Positions 1 to 13,000 of a stretch of DNA of 64,000 bases are shown in pieces. A program made the position numbers and the translations under genes. Each line of letters opens with the position of its first letter. The first letter of the stretch is position 1. This DNA comes from Sphaerolaimus hirsutus (taxonomy: Eukaryota > Nematoda > Chromadorea > Monhysterida > Sphaerolaimidae), in assembly GCA_964036195.1 (NCBI GenBank), contig OZ038453.1, positions 28,462,997-28,526,996 on the forward strand, in the 5' to 3' direction. The notes under the pieces were generated by a model. It did no database searches. It was given only the letters and a program-made list of their open reading frames with translations, and was not told the origin of the DNA.

Positions 1-392
1 TAACGTGTGTTCTGCACTACGCAGAACACAAACTGCAGTATTTGGCATGTACGTTCTCTTTACACTCAATCTGGGGGGGGTATTTCGAGGGGGGGGGTGA
101 TTGTTTCATAGTGGTCTCGAGAGGGGGGGGGTCAAACGAGGGGGGGGGGGGGTATTTCAAGGGGGGGGGGGTATTTCGAGGAAATACGGTATACAGTTAT
201 ATATGCCTATAAACACATATACATCTATGTAATTGTTCGATTTTTCTACGTCTGCGTATGGGGAATTTCCGAAAATTTCTGGCGAAATAATAGACCCCCC
301 CCCTCGAATAAACCCCCCCCCTCGAATTATCCCCCCCTCAAATTTTGCTGGCGAAATAATAAACCCCCTGGGGGTATTTCGAGGTAATACGG
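1..392 (-). mobile_element. two abutting G-run MITE pieces (CCGTATT ends)
   Basis: 1-191 ends GAGGAAATACGG and 192-392 ends GAGGTAATACGG, both followed by TA. Long G or C runs and TTTCGAGG words match copies at 20787 and 39246. The left piece is cut by the window edge. Confidence 0.65.
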
Positions 393-523
393 TAATCAAA
401 TTTTAAACGCTTCAAGTTTCTTTTATCACATTTTGTTCCTGGACAAAAATAGCACCAATCTCTAAAAGCATGGTACTTTCAAAGTCATGGTGCTAATGGT
501 TTTTGATTTGGCTCTAACACCAG

Positions 524-688
524 GTGCCAGTCCCAGACCCTGTAAAATGTCAAATGTCTTGCAAAGTGTCAAAAGTCATGCAAAATGCCCTGAAAAAAGG
601 CAACCCTGTTGCCATGTTGCAAGCCATTTTACATGACTTTTGACACTTTGCATAACATTTAACATTTTACACGGTCTGGGACTGACCC
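524..688 (+). mobile_element. H-family hairpin MITE, intact, CAG duplication
   Basis: Same ends as the intron copies (GTGCCAGTCCCAGACCCTGT ... GGTCTGGGACTGACCC), flanked by CAG at 521-523 and 689-691. It sits in the intron upstream of the first visible exon. It carries its own GT and CAG and could be spliced as a nested intron. Confidence 0.85.
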
Positions 689-707
689 CAGGACTACCCC
701 AAATTTA

Positions 708-822
708 CCGTATTTATTCTAATAGAAGAGCGCCATTCTTTTTTTTCATCAACTCTTTTACCTGCCGTTCTATTAGAGGTGCCGTTCTATTGGAGGCTGC
801 CGTTCTATTAGAAGAAATACGG
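708..822 (+). mobile_element. small TA-inserting MITE, CCGTATT ends
   Basis: CCGTATTTATTCTAATAGAA at the left and TTCTATTAGAAGAAATACGG at the right. A TA precedes it (706-707). Internal GCCGTTCTATTAGAGG units repeat three times. Confidence 0.7.
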
Positions 823-898
823 TGTATCACCACCCCAGTACTCCCCATCACTAGTACATACATATAACCTATTTACCCCCCCCCCCCCCAATTTACAG

Positions 899-1025
899 AG
901 TGCGGTGGGGAAGAAGGTGATGACCAGGGGGTACCCGTGGACCCGAATTTCGCCCAGCACGGGTACCCGGTTCTCGGCGAGCTGTGCGAGTATACGGATA
1001 ATAAGGAGTGGAGGGAGGCTGCTAG
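899..1025 (+). CDS. SLC4A4-like: SLC4 exon a: N-terminal cytoplasmic domain
   Basis: First exon visible. It follows TTTACAG and ends AG|GTGGGC. It begins mid-codon with 2 nt, so an upstream exon lies outside the window. It encodes an acidic stretch ending KEWREAAR, which joins to WVKFEEL in the next exon; that is the conserved ARW-KFEE core of SLC4 N-domains. Confidence 0.85.
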
Positions 1026-4000
1026 GTGGGCGGAGTTTGGGAAATTACTTTTACCTTTTAATGAACTCATGTGTAGACATTTTTAAAATACTTTTTCGAA
1101 TGAGTATGTGAAAGTGGATACTTTTTTCATGTAAAAAGAACATGAAAGTTAAACAAAATATTACTGAACTTTCGACTTATGCATGACAATTGACAAATTT
1201 GTGCGTCGGTTCATAAGACATTTGACACTTTCATTTACACATTACAGGGTGCGGCAGCGGGACTGCCCCCTGGGGCAGGATTTAATTGTCGAGAAAATAC
1301 GCCCTACACACCTGACAAATCAAGGGGCATAAATAAAACTGATCGTGAAGCAAATTTTACATCGGGTGGGCGCGCCAGCTTGATCCCTCGCTGCCGAGGG
1401 AGGGCGCAAGCGACCCACCCATAATATGGTCGGACACACCAAAATGCGGAAATCGCACATTTAAAATCGCAATAACTTCGGAACGCGACAAGCTACGGCA
1501 AAACCGATCATACCATTGAAAAGTACCCCTATGCAAATTTTCAGATCGAATGGTGTAGTTGGGAGGAAGTTATTACACATTTTCGTTTCTGGGCAGTGTT
1601 GTTGTTGTTGTTGTTGTTGTTGTTCTTCATCTTGTTCTCCCGACAATTTTCAAACTGCAATAACTTCCTTGAAACACGACCGATTTTCATGGTTGATGGC
1701 TCATATGAAAGAGCATATGATGCAATTTTTTATTTTCGGGAATTTTTTTCACAAGCTCCGCCCACTTTGGGACGGTATCTGTTTGAAATTTTCTAACCTC
1801 AATAAATTTAAAATTTGAATACAAATGCGGCAATAAAAAAATTTTGTTGATGTGCGCCATGACTAGAGCTTTCAAATGAGCCAATTTTTGGCAATTTTGG
1901 TACAGATTTACAAAAGTTATTCAAGTTTGCTTATTTTCTGTAAAATGCGCAAACATGCCTGAACTACTGCTTGATGTGATACTGAGCATGTGACCTTGCA
2001 TGGTGATTACTATCAGGTCATAAATGTCTAGTGGTTAATGTCAAGGCAAATGTCAAGTTATAAATATCAAGTCAAATGTCAAGCAATAAATGTCAGGCCA
2101 AATGTCAAGTGATAAATGTCAAGTGATAGATGTCAAGTGATAAAATATTAAGTGATATAATATCAAGTCAAATATCAAATGATAAATGTCAAGTGATAAA
2201 TGTCAAGTGATACATGTCAAGTGATGAAATATTAAGTGATAAAATATCAAGTCAAATATCAAGTGATAAATGTCAAGTGGTAGATTTCAAGTGAAATGTC
2301 AAGTGATAAATGTCAAGTGATAGATGTCAAGTGATAAATGTCAAGTGATAAATTTCAAGTGTAATGTCAAGTCAAATGTCAAGTGACAAATTTCAAGTCA
2401 AATGTCAAATGACAAATTTCAAGTGAAATGTCAAGTTTTATGTCAACTCATAAATGTCAAGTCAAATATCAAGTCATTTGTCAAGTCAAATTTCAAGTGA
2501 TAAATGTCAAGTCAAATTTCAAGTGAGAAATGTCAAGTCAAATGTAAAGTTTAATGTCTAGTGATCAAATATCAAGGCAAATGTCAAGTTATAAATGTCA
2601 AGTCTAAAGTCAAGTCAAGTCAAATGTCAAGTGATAAATGTCAAGGTGAATATAAAGTGATAACTTTCAATTGAAATGTCAAGTCAAATGCCAAGTGATA
2701 AATTTCAAGTGAAATGTCAAGTAATAAATTTCAAATGAAATGTCAAGTCAAATGTCAAGTTAAATGTCAGGCTTTATGTCAAGTGATAAATGTCATGTCA
2801 AATGTCAAGTTTAATGTCTAGTGATAAATTTCAAGTGAAATGTCAAGTTAAATGTCAAGTGATAAATGTCATATAAAATGTCAAGTCAAATGTCAAGTTT
2901 TTTATGTCAACTGATAAATGTCATGTCAAATGTCAAGTGACAAATTTCAAGTCAAGTCAAATAACAAGTCATATGTCAAGTCAAATTTCAAGTGGTAAAT
3001 GTCAAGTTAAATGTCAGGTGATCAAATATCAAGTCAAATGTCAAGTTATCAATGTCAATTGGTTTCAAACACACACATAGCACAGCTCACGCAGCTGTGA
3101 TAAACTTGAGTGAATTGTTTTCCTTTTTGAGTCTCAGATTGTTGAATGGTGTGAAACTTTTTTACATGGGTTTGTACATCTAACACTTTAATGTACCCTC
3201 AAAACTCTATTGGATAAAGTAAAGTTTGGGCTCTATGTGAGATTTCTTGAGATGTGAGATTTCTTTGGGCTCATTTCTCACAATGCAGATGTAATGATAT
3301 ATTGCTTTTGTGCATTTAACAGTCAATACATGTAGTTGTTGTGATGTAATAAAAATAGTTTCTTTATTGAGGTGGGATATGGAACACACTAAAGTGTGTT
3401 ATCGGTGAAGTGTATGCCATTTTCAAAGCAATGATACATTTCTTTTGTGCATCCAAGATATGTTCATGTCCACTTGAGAGAATGTTGATGTGGGAGCAGC
3501 GTCTACTTTTTTGGCTTTAGCCATTTTTTTACTGATTGTAAAATAAAGACAAGTTTGAATCGAACGTTTTTCATAACATTTGACATCGTTCCCACTGAAA
3601 TTACGCTGTCGGAAAGTTTCATGGCAATCTGCCAAACTTTCCTTTTTTTTATTTTGTCGGGCGCATCACTCGCATTATTTATTTTTTGTATAGTCGCGCG
3701 GACGCGATTTATCCGTTTTCACTGCCCTAGCGTTGATACCTGGAGCCAGATTTAATTCTCCCTACAGATTTGTAGGGTAGGGCGTACGCCCGATAGATTT
3801 TCAACGTTCCCCCAGGTCGACGCACACGCACAGAAAGCAATGCAGTTCGTGAAATACATGAAAGTTTACATCGACGTCGCCGATATTGCAATATGACGCG
3901 TTTTTCTTAGATTTTGGCACGGAAATAACGATTTCGTCATTTTTTGGCCGTCGGCCAACTCTTTCTTGTTTTTATTTTGTCGGGCGGGCTACTCGCATAA

Positions 4001-7000
4001 CTCGCGATTTTGTATAGTCCCGTTCGCACTTCTTAGTTTTCTCTGCCCTACAGCCGAGACATGAGGGCAGTGGAAATAAAGGAATGCATGCACAAGCATA
4101 CAAAATCGCGAGTTATGCGAGTAGCCCGCCCGACAAAATAAAAACAAGAAATGGTTGGCCGACGGCCAAAAAATGACGAAATCGTTATTTCCGGGTCAAA
4201 ATCTAAGAAAAACGCGTCATATTGCAATATCGGCGACTCCGAGGTAAACTTTCCTGTGTTTCACGAACTGCTTTGCTCTTGGTACGTGTGCGACGACCTG
4301 GCGGAAGGTCGAAAATCTATTGGGCGGATGCCCTATACTACAAAATCTGTAGGGAGATAAAAACCGGTCCCAGGTGCCAGTACAAGACCCTGTAAAATGT
4401 CAAATGTCGTGCAAAGTTTCAAAGTGTCAAAAGTCATGGAAAATGCCCTGCAGAATGACTTTTGACACTTTGCATGACATTTGACATTTCATAGGGCTTT
4501 TTGCAGGGTCTGGAGGTGCCCCTTGGTCCCTGATGTCTTGTTTTTCTTCAAAACTTTATTTCAACTCCCCCACACAGATGGGTCAAATTCGAGGAGCTCG
4601 TGGAGGAGGGGGGCAACCGCTGGTCCAAGCCCTTCGTGCCCTCCCCCTCCCTACATTCCATCTTCCAGGTGAGTGGATATGTTAAGTTTTGGTTTGGTTG
4701 TTGGATTGGTATGGTTGATAAATTAAAGTGAATGTGGTGGGTGGTTGATTTGAAGTGCTGGATGTTAATTAAAAGTGCATGGCAAACACTGAAATAGTGC
4801 TTTGACATTTTGTCTTTTTTTCAAAGTGATTTTTTGGGATTAAAAAAGTTGAATTTTTGCATTTGGTTTGTTTAAATACATCCTTATATTTTGTAGCCAC
4901 AAAAATACCATGTGAATTATCATTATTGAATTATTTATTATGAATTTTATTCATGATTTTTTAACCAAAAATACTGGAAAAAATTCAAAAAACGCTTTGA
5001 ATAAACATGGCCCATGTCCAAATCACTGTTTGCACGAATGTTGCCGAGAATCATAGGCGGCGCAAGGTCCCAATTTGCGCTTGTGACATTCACATTAGCT
5101 GGACATTCACATTTATTTCACCTTGTGACACCTAATTAATGGAGTTATTATGTGAAGCTGGCAGTCAGCCAAAAGTCGCTAAAAATATAAGTAAAATTGG
5201 CCAAAAATAGTGATTATAAAGGTGAAAATTGGCAAAATAGAGCAGATTTTAGCTATTTTGAACTAATTTTGAGCTTTCACGATCATTTGTGCAAAACACG
5301 CTTGTGAATGTCACAATGTGACAGTGAAATTTCTGCTTGTGACATTCACAAGCGCCCAAGCACTTAGGCCGCCTATGCTGAGAATGAAAGACGCAGGATT
5401 TTCGTCTGCGCACCAAAAATAGCTGCGGAATGCAATTAACTGACCCAGGGGTCTCGAATGGGGGGGGATTGGGGGGGGGGTTACCCCCCCCCCCCAAAAC
5501 GCCCAGCTATCTATCTATCCCAGAGGCTGCTCAGCTATCTATCTATCCCGGAGGCAAAATTTTGGGCTACTACCCCTAACCCCCCCCCCCCAAATCGCCC
5601 AGCTATCTACCTATCTGGAGCGATTTTTCAGAAACTATACCCCAATTTTCGCTCAAAATCGCTATTTTTCATACCTATATATAGATTTTCACCTCCAAAA
5701 TCACTAGTTCATGCATCTAACTGCCTATTTTCAGCTATTTTAAGTACTATATGCTCTTGTATACCCATTTTGAGCTATTTTACACCTACTTTTAGCGATT
5801 TTTCTCTCTTTTCTTCCTTCTATGCCCTGAAAAAGCCTATATATCAAACCACCACAACCCCCCCCCCAAACCCCCCCAACCCCCCCCCAGAAAATTTTTC
5901 AGCTATCTATCCCTCCGGAGGAGCGATTTGCTATCTATCCAACCACTCGGAGGGTCAAAATTCAAGATACCCTCGATCTGACCGCTATTGGTTGCTAATG
6001 GCGGCCCACACACGAGTTGACACTTGTGTTGACTTAATTGGATTCCACGGTCATTATCGTTGACGAGATTGGAAATCTTGCTTTTTTCACCTCGTTCGTA
6101 TAAAACGCATCTGAATTTTTCAATTTTTCTTGAAAATAATCTATTTTTTTATCATTTTTCTAGCAAATAAAAGTTTTCAAACATTCGAAAATATTTTTTT
6201 TATCTCAAATTTTACTATTTATACATGATACTCTGCCCTCGCACTCATTTATGTCTCACGTTGGAAGCGTGCCAATAATGATAAAGCATGCCTTTTTTGT
6301 ATAAATCGGATGAAAAAAATGGTTGTTGTGAATGAGTTAACGTATAACGTTATATCAGGGATGACTTTTTTCAACTTTGTATGAAAATCGCATGCGTAAA
6401 ATCATTGTTGGCACATTTCCAGCAGGAACCACGCGTGCAGGGTGTAAAGTGAGCGGAGTATATGTTGCCATTGTTACTAGTCACCAAATGCGGTTATTTT
6501 TACATTGTAAAGCGCGAGTAAACTTGAAATTGGAATGTACAACCCACCTTCAATCGACTGAAACCTTCTGTGCATGTAAACCCAGTGCACATGCAGACCC
6601 TAATTTTCAGTCAATATCGCTAATTTTCATACACTTTTATAGATTTTCACCTTCAAAATCACTAGTTAATGAGTTTTATTGTCTATTTTCAGCTATTTTT
6701 GTAGTATATGTGCCTATATACCCATTTTTAGTAATTTTTCACCAACTCATAGCGATTTTTCTACCTTTTTTCTACATTTTGAAAAAGCCTATATATTGAA
6801 CCCCCGCGAAGCGAACCCCCAAACCTCACAATTTTTTCCCAGTTTTCTATCCCTCCAGAGGAGCGATCAGCTATCCACCCAACCCCTAGAGGGTCGAAAT
6901 TTAGAAAACCCCTGACATGCACAGGGGTAAACATGCACAGAGGCACAGGTACCCTTCAATCATAGTTTGACGCCCGCCCCAGGTGCGCTCGTGCATCGCC

Positions 7001-10000
7001 CACGGCGTGCTGGTGCTCGACGTCGACGTGGACTCGTGGCAGCAGCTCGTCGGTTCGTGGGGGTACTTTTCACCTTTTAATTTATATATGTTTTAAAATT
7101 GTCACTTCACCATTGGAAAATACAACTGAGGCGTCCAATTCTAAAAGTCGACAAGTCCAAAATATGAAAATTTCGAGTAAGGCCTGTAAACGTCATCTGG
7201 GGCTACTTCTGCACATTTTTCATCATTTTCCATAAATTTTTTGACCTCACATGCCCATATGGCAAAGTGCCAAATCTGACATTTTTGGGGAAAAATGCAA
7301 AAAGTTTGGGCAAGAAGTTGACAAGTCCACTTAGTTTTGGGCTAAAAGGCGACAAGTCCATCCCCCGCTTCCTTTTTTTATGGGAAAAAAAACGCAAGAA
7401 ATGTGATAAGTCCACTGTGGAAACCGATTTCTAAGGGGCGACAAGTCCAACTTTTTCCCATAAGGCAGCCTCGGCTTCCCCGGGAACAAAAATGTTCTCG
7501 CGTGCAAGAAGGCGACAAGTCCATTTCCCTCCCCGAAACAGTTTTGCTCTGACCGAATGGAATTTTATAGACACCCCATTTTTCACATATACGTTGAGAT
7601 TAGGGGCTGAGAATTTGACACTTTATTGTCAACATATGGAACTTTATGAAAACCATGAGAGAGCCAAATTGGACATGCACAACGGGCCTGGAATTGGATC
7701 GGAAACTTGAAATGCGATTTACTCAAAATCACATTTTGTGGACTTGTCGACTTTTAGAGTTAGACACCTCAACTGTAAATTGATTATTTTTTTGCCAGAA
7801 GTATTGGAAAACTCGAAAATGTTTTTTGATGTTTTTCAGTATTATTTGCAGATGGGTTTCAGATGCAGTGTTTTTCGTTAAAAAATGAATTAACACAATT
7901 TCGATGAAAGTAATCATTACTCACGGGAACTTTTTGAGTAATTTTTTTACAGTTTACTGAACATTTTGTTTAAGATACCGTATTTCCTCCAAAAACCCCC
8001 AGGGGGTTTATTTTTTCAGAGTGGAAATTTTGAGAGAAAAACGTGAAAAATGCAACAATAACCACCATTTATAAGTTTTTACAGCTTTATATAAATATGT
8101 AGATGTATAAAGGATGTTCTAACGTAACACAGTAAGTGTTTTGAACGTCTGTTATGCATTTCCCGGACCACAAATTCATAGCGCCCATTTTGAGGGGGGT
8201 ATTTCGAGGAAATATGGTAAATAGTTTTTGATATACTCAGAGCTGATGGCCAACCAGCTGGCAGAAGAGAATTACCTAAATCCAGATCAATGGAATGAAT
8301 TCTGTGCAGCACTGAACAAGCCAAAGGTCCTTGTTTTCGGGTTCAAATGGGATTGACTTTTTGGGATCGGGATTGGTTTTTTGAGATTCCGGGATTGGGA
8401 TTTGGATTGACCTTTCAGGATTGGGTTCAGGATCAGGACCAAAAAATCCCGAATTTTTTTGGAATTCGGGATTGGGATCCCGTTTGGACCCTACTTCTTT
8501 GCAAAATAAATTTCATGTATATTTACTAAATGTGTAATTACGATTCGATACTTCCTCATAAAATCTCATTTCCTTGTCAAGAAAGTTTAATTACTTTTCA
8601 AGTTTCTAAAGTTTTTATAAATTAATAATAATAAAAAATAAACCTTTTATAAATTCCCCAACTAAAATGATCCCCCAGCAGCATGGTTGGTTTTAGTAAA
8701 ATTCTTTTTACTAAAATTGTATTTTATTTTTATTAAAATTGTATTTTATTTTCATTTTATCCATGTTTCAGTTTATTTTATTTTATTTTATTCTGAAATG
8801 TCATTTATAAAATAAAATGAAACCATTTTACAAAAATTTTACAAATATTTTACAAAATTTTTACAAAAAATTGGAAATCTTGGATCCAAGGCCATAAAAC
8901 AATGTGCACGCTAGAAGCATGCAGATGAATACAAAAAAAAAATTTATGTTAACTTGTGACACTTGTATTTTGTATTTTGACCCTCACGGGTCTGGATATA
9001 TGCAACTAATTGCTCCTCCGAAGGGAAGATAGCTAAAAATTTGTTGTTGTTTTTTTGGTGGGGGGGGGCTTGCAGGGTTCAATATATAGGCTTTTTAAAG
9101 GTATGGAACGAAGACAATTGGGGGAAAATAACATAAAGTAGTGATTTTTAAGGTGAAAATATTTTTTAAAATGTGAAAATTTGCAATTTTGAGCAACAAA
9201 ATTTTTCAATCACAACAATGAAAGATACAACAAGGCAACTAGTACAACTAGTTCTGCAAATTGGCAGCTAGGAACTTAAACACCATGATAGAAAACTTTT
9301 AAACTTATTTTAGACACTCGAGTTTTTGTAAAATTTTACTAAAATTGTACAAAAATTCGAATTATTGTACAATTTTACAAAAAATTTACAAAAATTCGAA
9401 TTTTAGTAAAATTGTATTTTTTTATATTAATTTTCGATTTTATTTTATTTTATTTTATTCTCCAATTTTCCATTTTATTTTTATTTTATTTTTATTTTTT
9501 TCTGAGATTTTGCCAACCCTGCCCAGCAGTAAAAAACCCGTACCCCAATAGGTGTTACTTGCTGTGTATTTATATTGAAGCACATGTAAAAATATCCTTT
9601 TTAAAATTACACCACTCACAAGCGCAGATCCACCAGTACATGAGTGAAATAAAGCCAGAGGACCCAAAGTTGGCATCAGTCAAAGGTTGGTCAGTACTAA
9701 CACTAGTGGTGTGAAAGTGCTGTTTGTGCTTTTAAAAGTTACCTACCACAATAAAGTAACTATCACTAATTTCATTTGTGCCATTAAATGTAGCCATCTA
9801 AACACCTTCCCACTCAAGTCCAGCCCCCAATTTTTGATTGCACTTCAGATGCCCTATCTCTGGCTGTGGGCAGGGTGGAATGCTAATAATTCGGTGATAT
9901 ATAGGTGTAACCCCCCTCTACTCTTCATGAATGGAAGGGGCCCTGGCGACTCACTACGGGGTGGGTTGCCATATAAAATATGTTAAAAAATTTGTGGCAT

Positions 10001-13000
10001 TTTTGCTGTCCCACCCAGGTCCAGCCCCACTTTATTTATTTTACTATGGTTTGGAGAAGGGGTGCCAGGTACTGATTGCATCACAGGCAAAGGGCACCAA
10101 TGCGTGGCACCCTTTGGCACCCTGAAATGCCGCCATTCCATCACTAATCTTGAGACCTCCCCCTAAGCAGGAGACACAATTTTTTTTGCAAATTTTATAA
10201 TTCACTTTTAGCTTTTATCTTTTTACACACTTGACACGCTGGTTTAGGATGTTTTATAGAGGGGGGTGTAAGCTTCAAAGTTGTGTAAAAAACATAACCT
10301 CTAAAATGCCTCCATTAGAAAATTTACTGTGGGTGAACTTCAAGTTGTAAATTTTGACAATTTTTGTTCCTGTAATGACATCATTATGAAGTCATAAGAT
10401 TCACTCCAAGTCAATTTTCTTTTGGAGGCATTTCAGAGGTTATGTTTTTTACACAACTTTTAACCTAAAACCCTCCTCTATAAAACACCCTAAACCAGCG
10501 TGTCAAGTGTGTAAAAAATAAAAGTGAAACCTGAGTTTTCAAATTTGCAACAAAAAAAATTTTCTGCTGCTTAGGGAGGTCTCAAGATTAGTGATGGTAT
10601 GGCGCCATTTCAGGGTGCCAAAGGGTGCCACGCATTGCTGCCCTTTGCCTGTGATGCAATCAACACCTGGCACCCCTTCTCCAAACCATAGTATAAGAAA
10701 TTTGACATATATGGCAACCCACCCTGTAGTGAGTTGCCAGGGCCCCCTCCATTCATGAAGAGTATAGGGGGGTTACACCTATATACCAGAGTTGCGAAAG
10801 TGTATTTACACTTACCCAAAATACCCGGGTAAATGGGTATTTATATTTACACTTACACTTACACTTTCATAAAATACCCATACACTTTTTTTACACTTTC
10901 CTGGGCAAAATACCCGGGTACAGAAAGTGTATTTTTTTCTTTCAGATGGCCCTGTTTTATGCTTTTGAAAAAGCATAAACTAGGGTCATGTACAAAAAAT
11001 GCATTGAATTTAGAAAATATGGCAAATGTACAAACTAGCCTTTGATCTACAACCTTTGATCAGTACTCATGGTATTCTACAGTTTCATCATACTTTTGTT
11101 AAAAGGACAAGATCAATGGAAGTTCACCAACTGGACACAAAGTCAACTTTTGCGTTGACATTTGCTGCATGTCGATTCTTGCATTTCAACAGTGTGTATC
11201 GCATTGCTTAATCAGTAAAACATCAACACTGAAAAACTGCCATTATAAGGGAACTTCATACCACTACAGTATTTGTTATACTCGGCGGACATGATACTCT
11301 GCCCTCGCACTCATTTATGTCTCATGTTGGAAGCGTGCCAATGATGCCATGCATGCGATTTTTGGATTAAAGCTGAAAAAAATGATTGTTGTGAATAAGT
11401 ATCGTATAGCGTCATAACAGAGATGACTTTTTTCAACTTTTTTTAATGAAAATCGAATGCGTAAAAAAATCGTTGGCTCACTTCCAGCGGGAACCACGCG
11501 GTATACAGTCTGAAATGTTTCATAAGAGGCTGTAAAATGTGAAATAATGCATGAGAATGATAAATAAATTTATCTAAAGGTGAGAACAGCGGTGTTTTTT
11601 GATGCTCAACAGTGAGAGCTCTTTCTAAAAAAAATTTTTACACTTACACTTTTTTTACACTTTCCTAGGTATTTTTAAAATACCTTACACTTTTGGTATC
11701 CATACTCAAAATTTGGAAAGTGTATTTACACTTACACTTACACTTTCCAAAAATACCGGTATTTTAACAACTCTGCTATATACCACCCAATTATTAGCAT
11801 TCCACCCTGCCCACAGCTGAAGATAGGACATCTGAAGTGAAATCAAAAATTGGGGGCCGGACTTGGGTGGCAAGGTGTTTAGAATATAGACCTTTGGCTT
11901 CATTTTATATACCATATTTGCTTGAATAATCCCCTGCTTAATCACCCTGTAAGACAAGTGAGGAAGGAATAATCCCCCCTTGAATAATCCACCCCCCCTG
12001 TAAGACAAGTGAGGAAGAAGTAATTCCTCCTGAAGGCATATGCTGTGTCCAATTTGAACATAATAGTTATAATGCATACTTCATGGAATATGATGATAGA
12101 AACATGCCTAAAAAATTTGACAAAATAATAATTCCCCCCCCTCTTCAACAAATTCCCTCTTCAAAAAGTTGCCTCCTCAAAATTTCCCATATCCAATGTT
12201 CACATACCTATCAGTATTGTCATTTACTCTCAATTGTGATTATCTTGAAATCAAATTTGTTGTGAATAAATTGGCACTTTTAGAAGCACTTCTTTCATAT
12301 TGAAGTAGGCCACTTCACAGCAAACAATTGGTGTGTGATGAGTCGTGAAGTGTCGTGAAGTGTCTTCACACCGACACTTCCCAACGCTGTGAAGAGCTCG
12401 CTGGCACTTCCCGGCGCTTCACGAAATTTGTTGTGAAGACACATCACAGACATGCGTCACAATGCTGCATAAATGTTTTGTGAAAGGGCTTCACTTTGTC
12501 AGCGTCGGGAAGCACGTTTCACAACATTTTGAACTTCTTGATGATAGGTGAAGTGTGTGGAAGACACTTCATCAAAAAATTCATGATGTGTGGTGAAGTG
12601 TCTTCACAAGGCCACTTCACGCACATCCAGCCTACTGTGATATCAATTTTCTGTCATGTTTAACACAGATTCTTCACTTGCTCACATGGGCAGTTTCAAT
12701 AATGCCGCGTCACTACTCAAAAGTTTTGTTTCCGGCCAGCAGGTAAGTGCCAAGGACAAAAAAGCCATGGGCAGAAAATCGACCAAGTTTCACTTGACCG
12801 CCGATGTGCTGGAACAGTATAAGGTCAGTTTGGGGGTGAAGTGTGTTGAGAAGTGCTGATTTCCTTGAAATACCCCCCCCCCCCCCACCGGGGGGTGATT
12901 GTGTCAGCATGAGAATTTTGAGGGTGGGGGTGGGGGTATTTCGAGGGGGCTTATTTATTCATAGTGTCCATTTTGAGGGGAGTATTTCGAGGAAATATGG

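Noticed and set aside
1365..1422. Small structured RNA or tRNA at a GC-rich inverted repeat
   Set aside because: It forms only a short stem. No tRNA A/B boxes, cloverleaf or known RNA family features are visible.
2020..3060. CRISPR-like array
   Set aside because: Units are about 10 bp, degenerate and contiguous, with no spacer structure, and the genome is eukaryotic.
5458..6063. 201-residue plus-strand frame, the longest in the window
   Set aside because: It reads through C-runs and CAGCTATCTATC repeats of a transposon and shows no protein-like composition or family motif.
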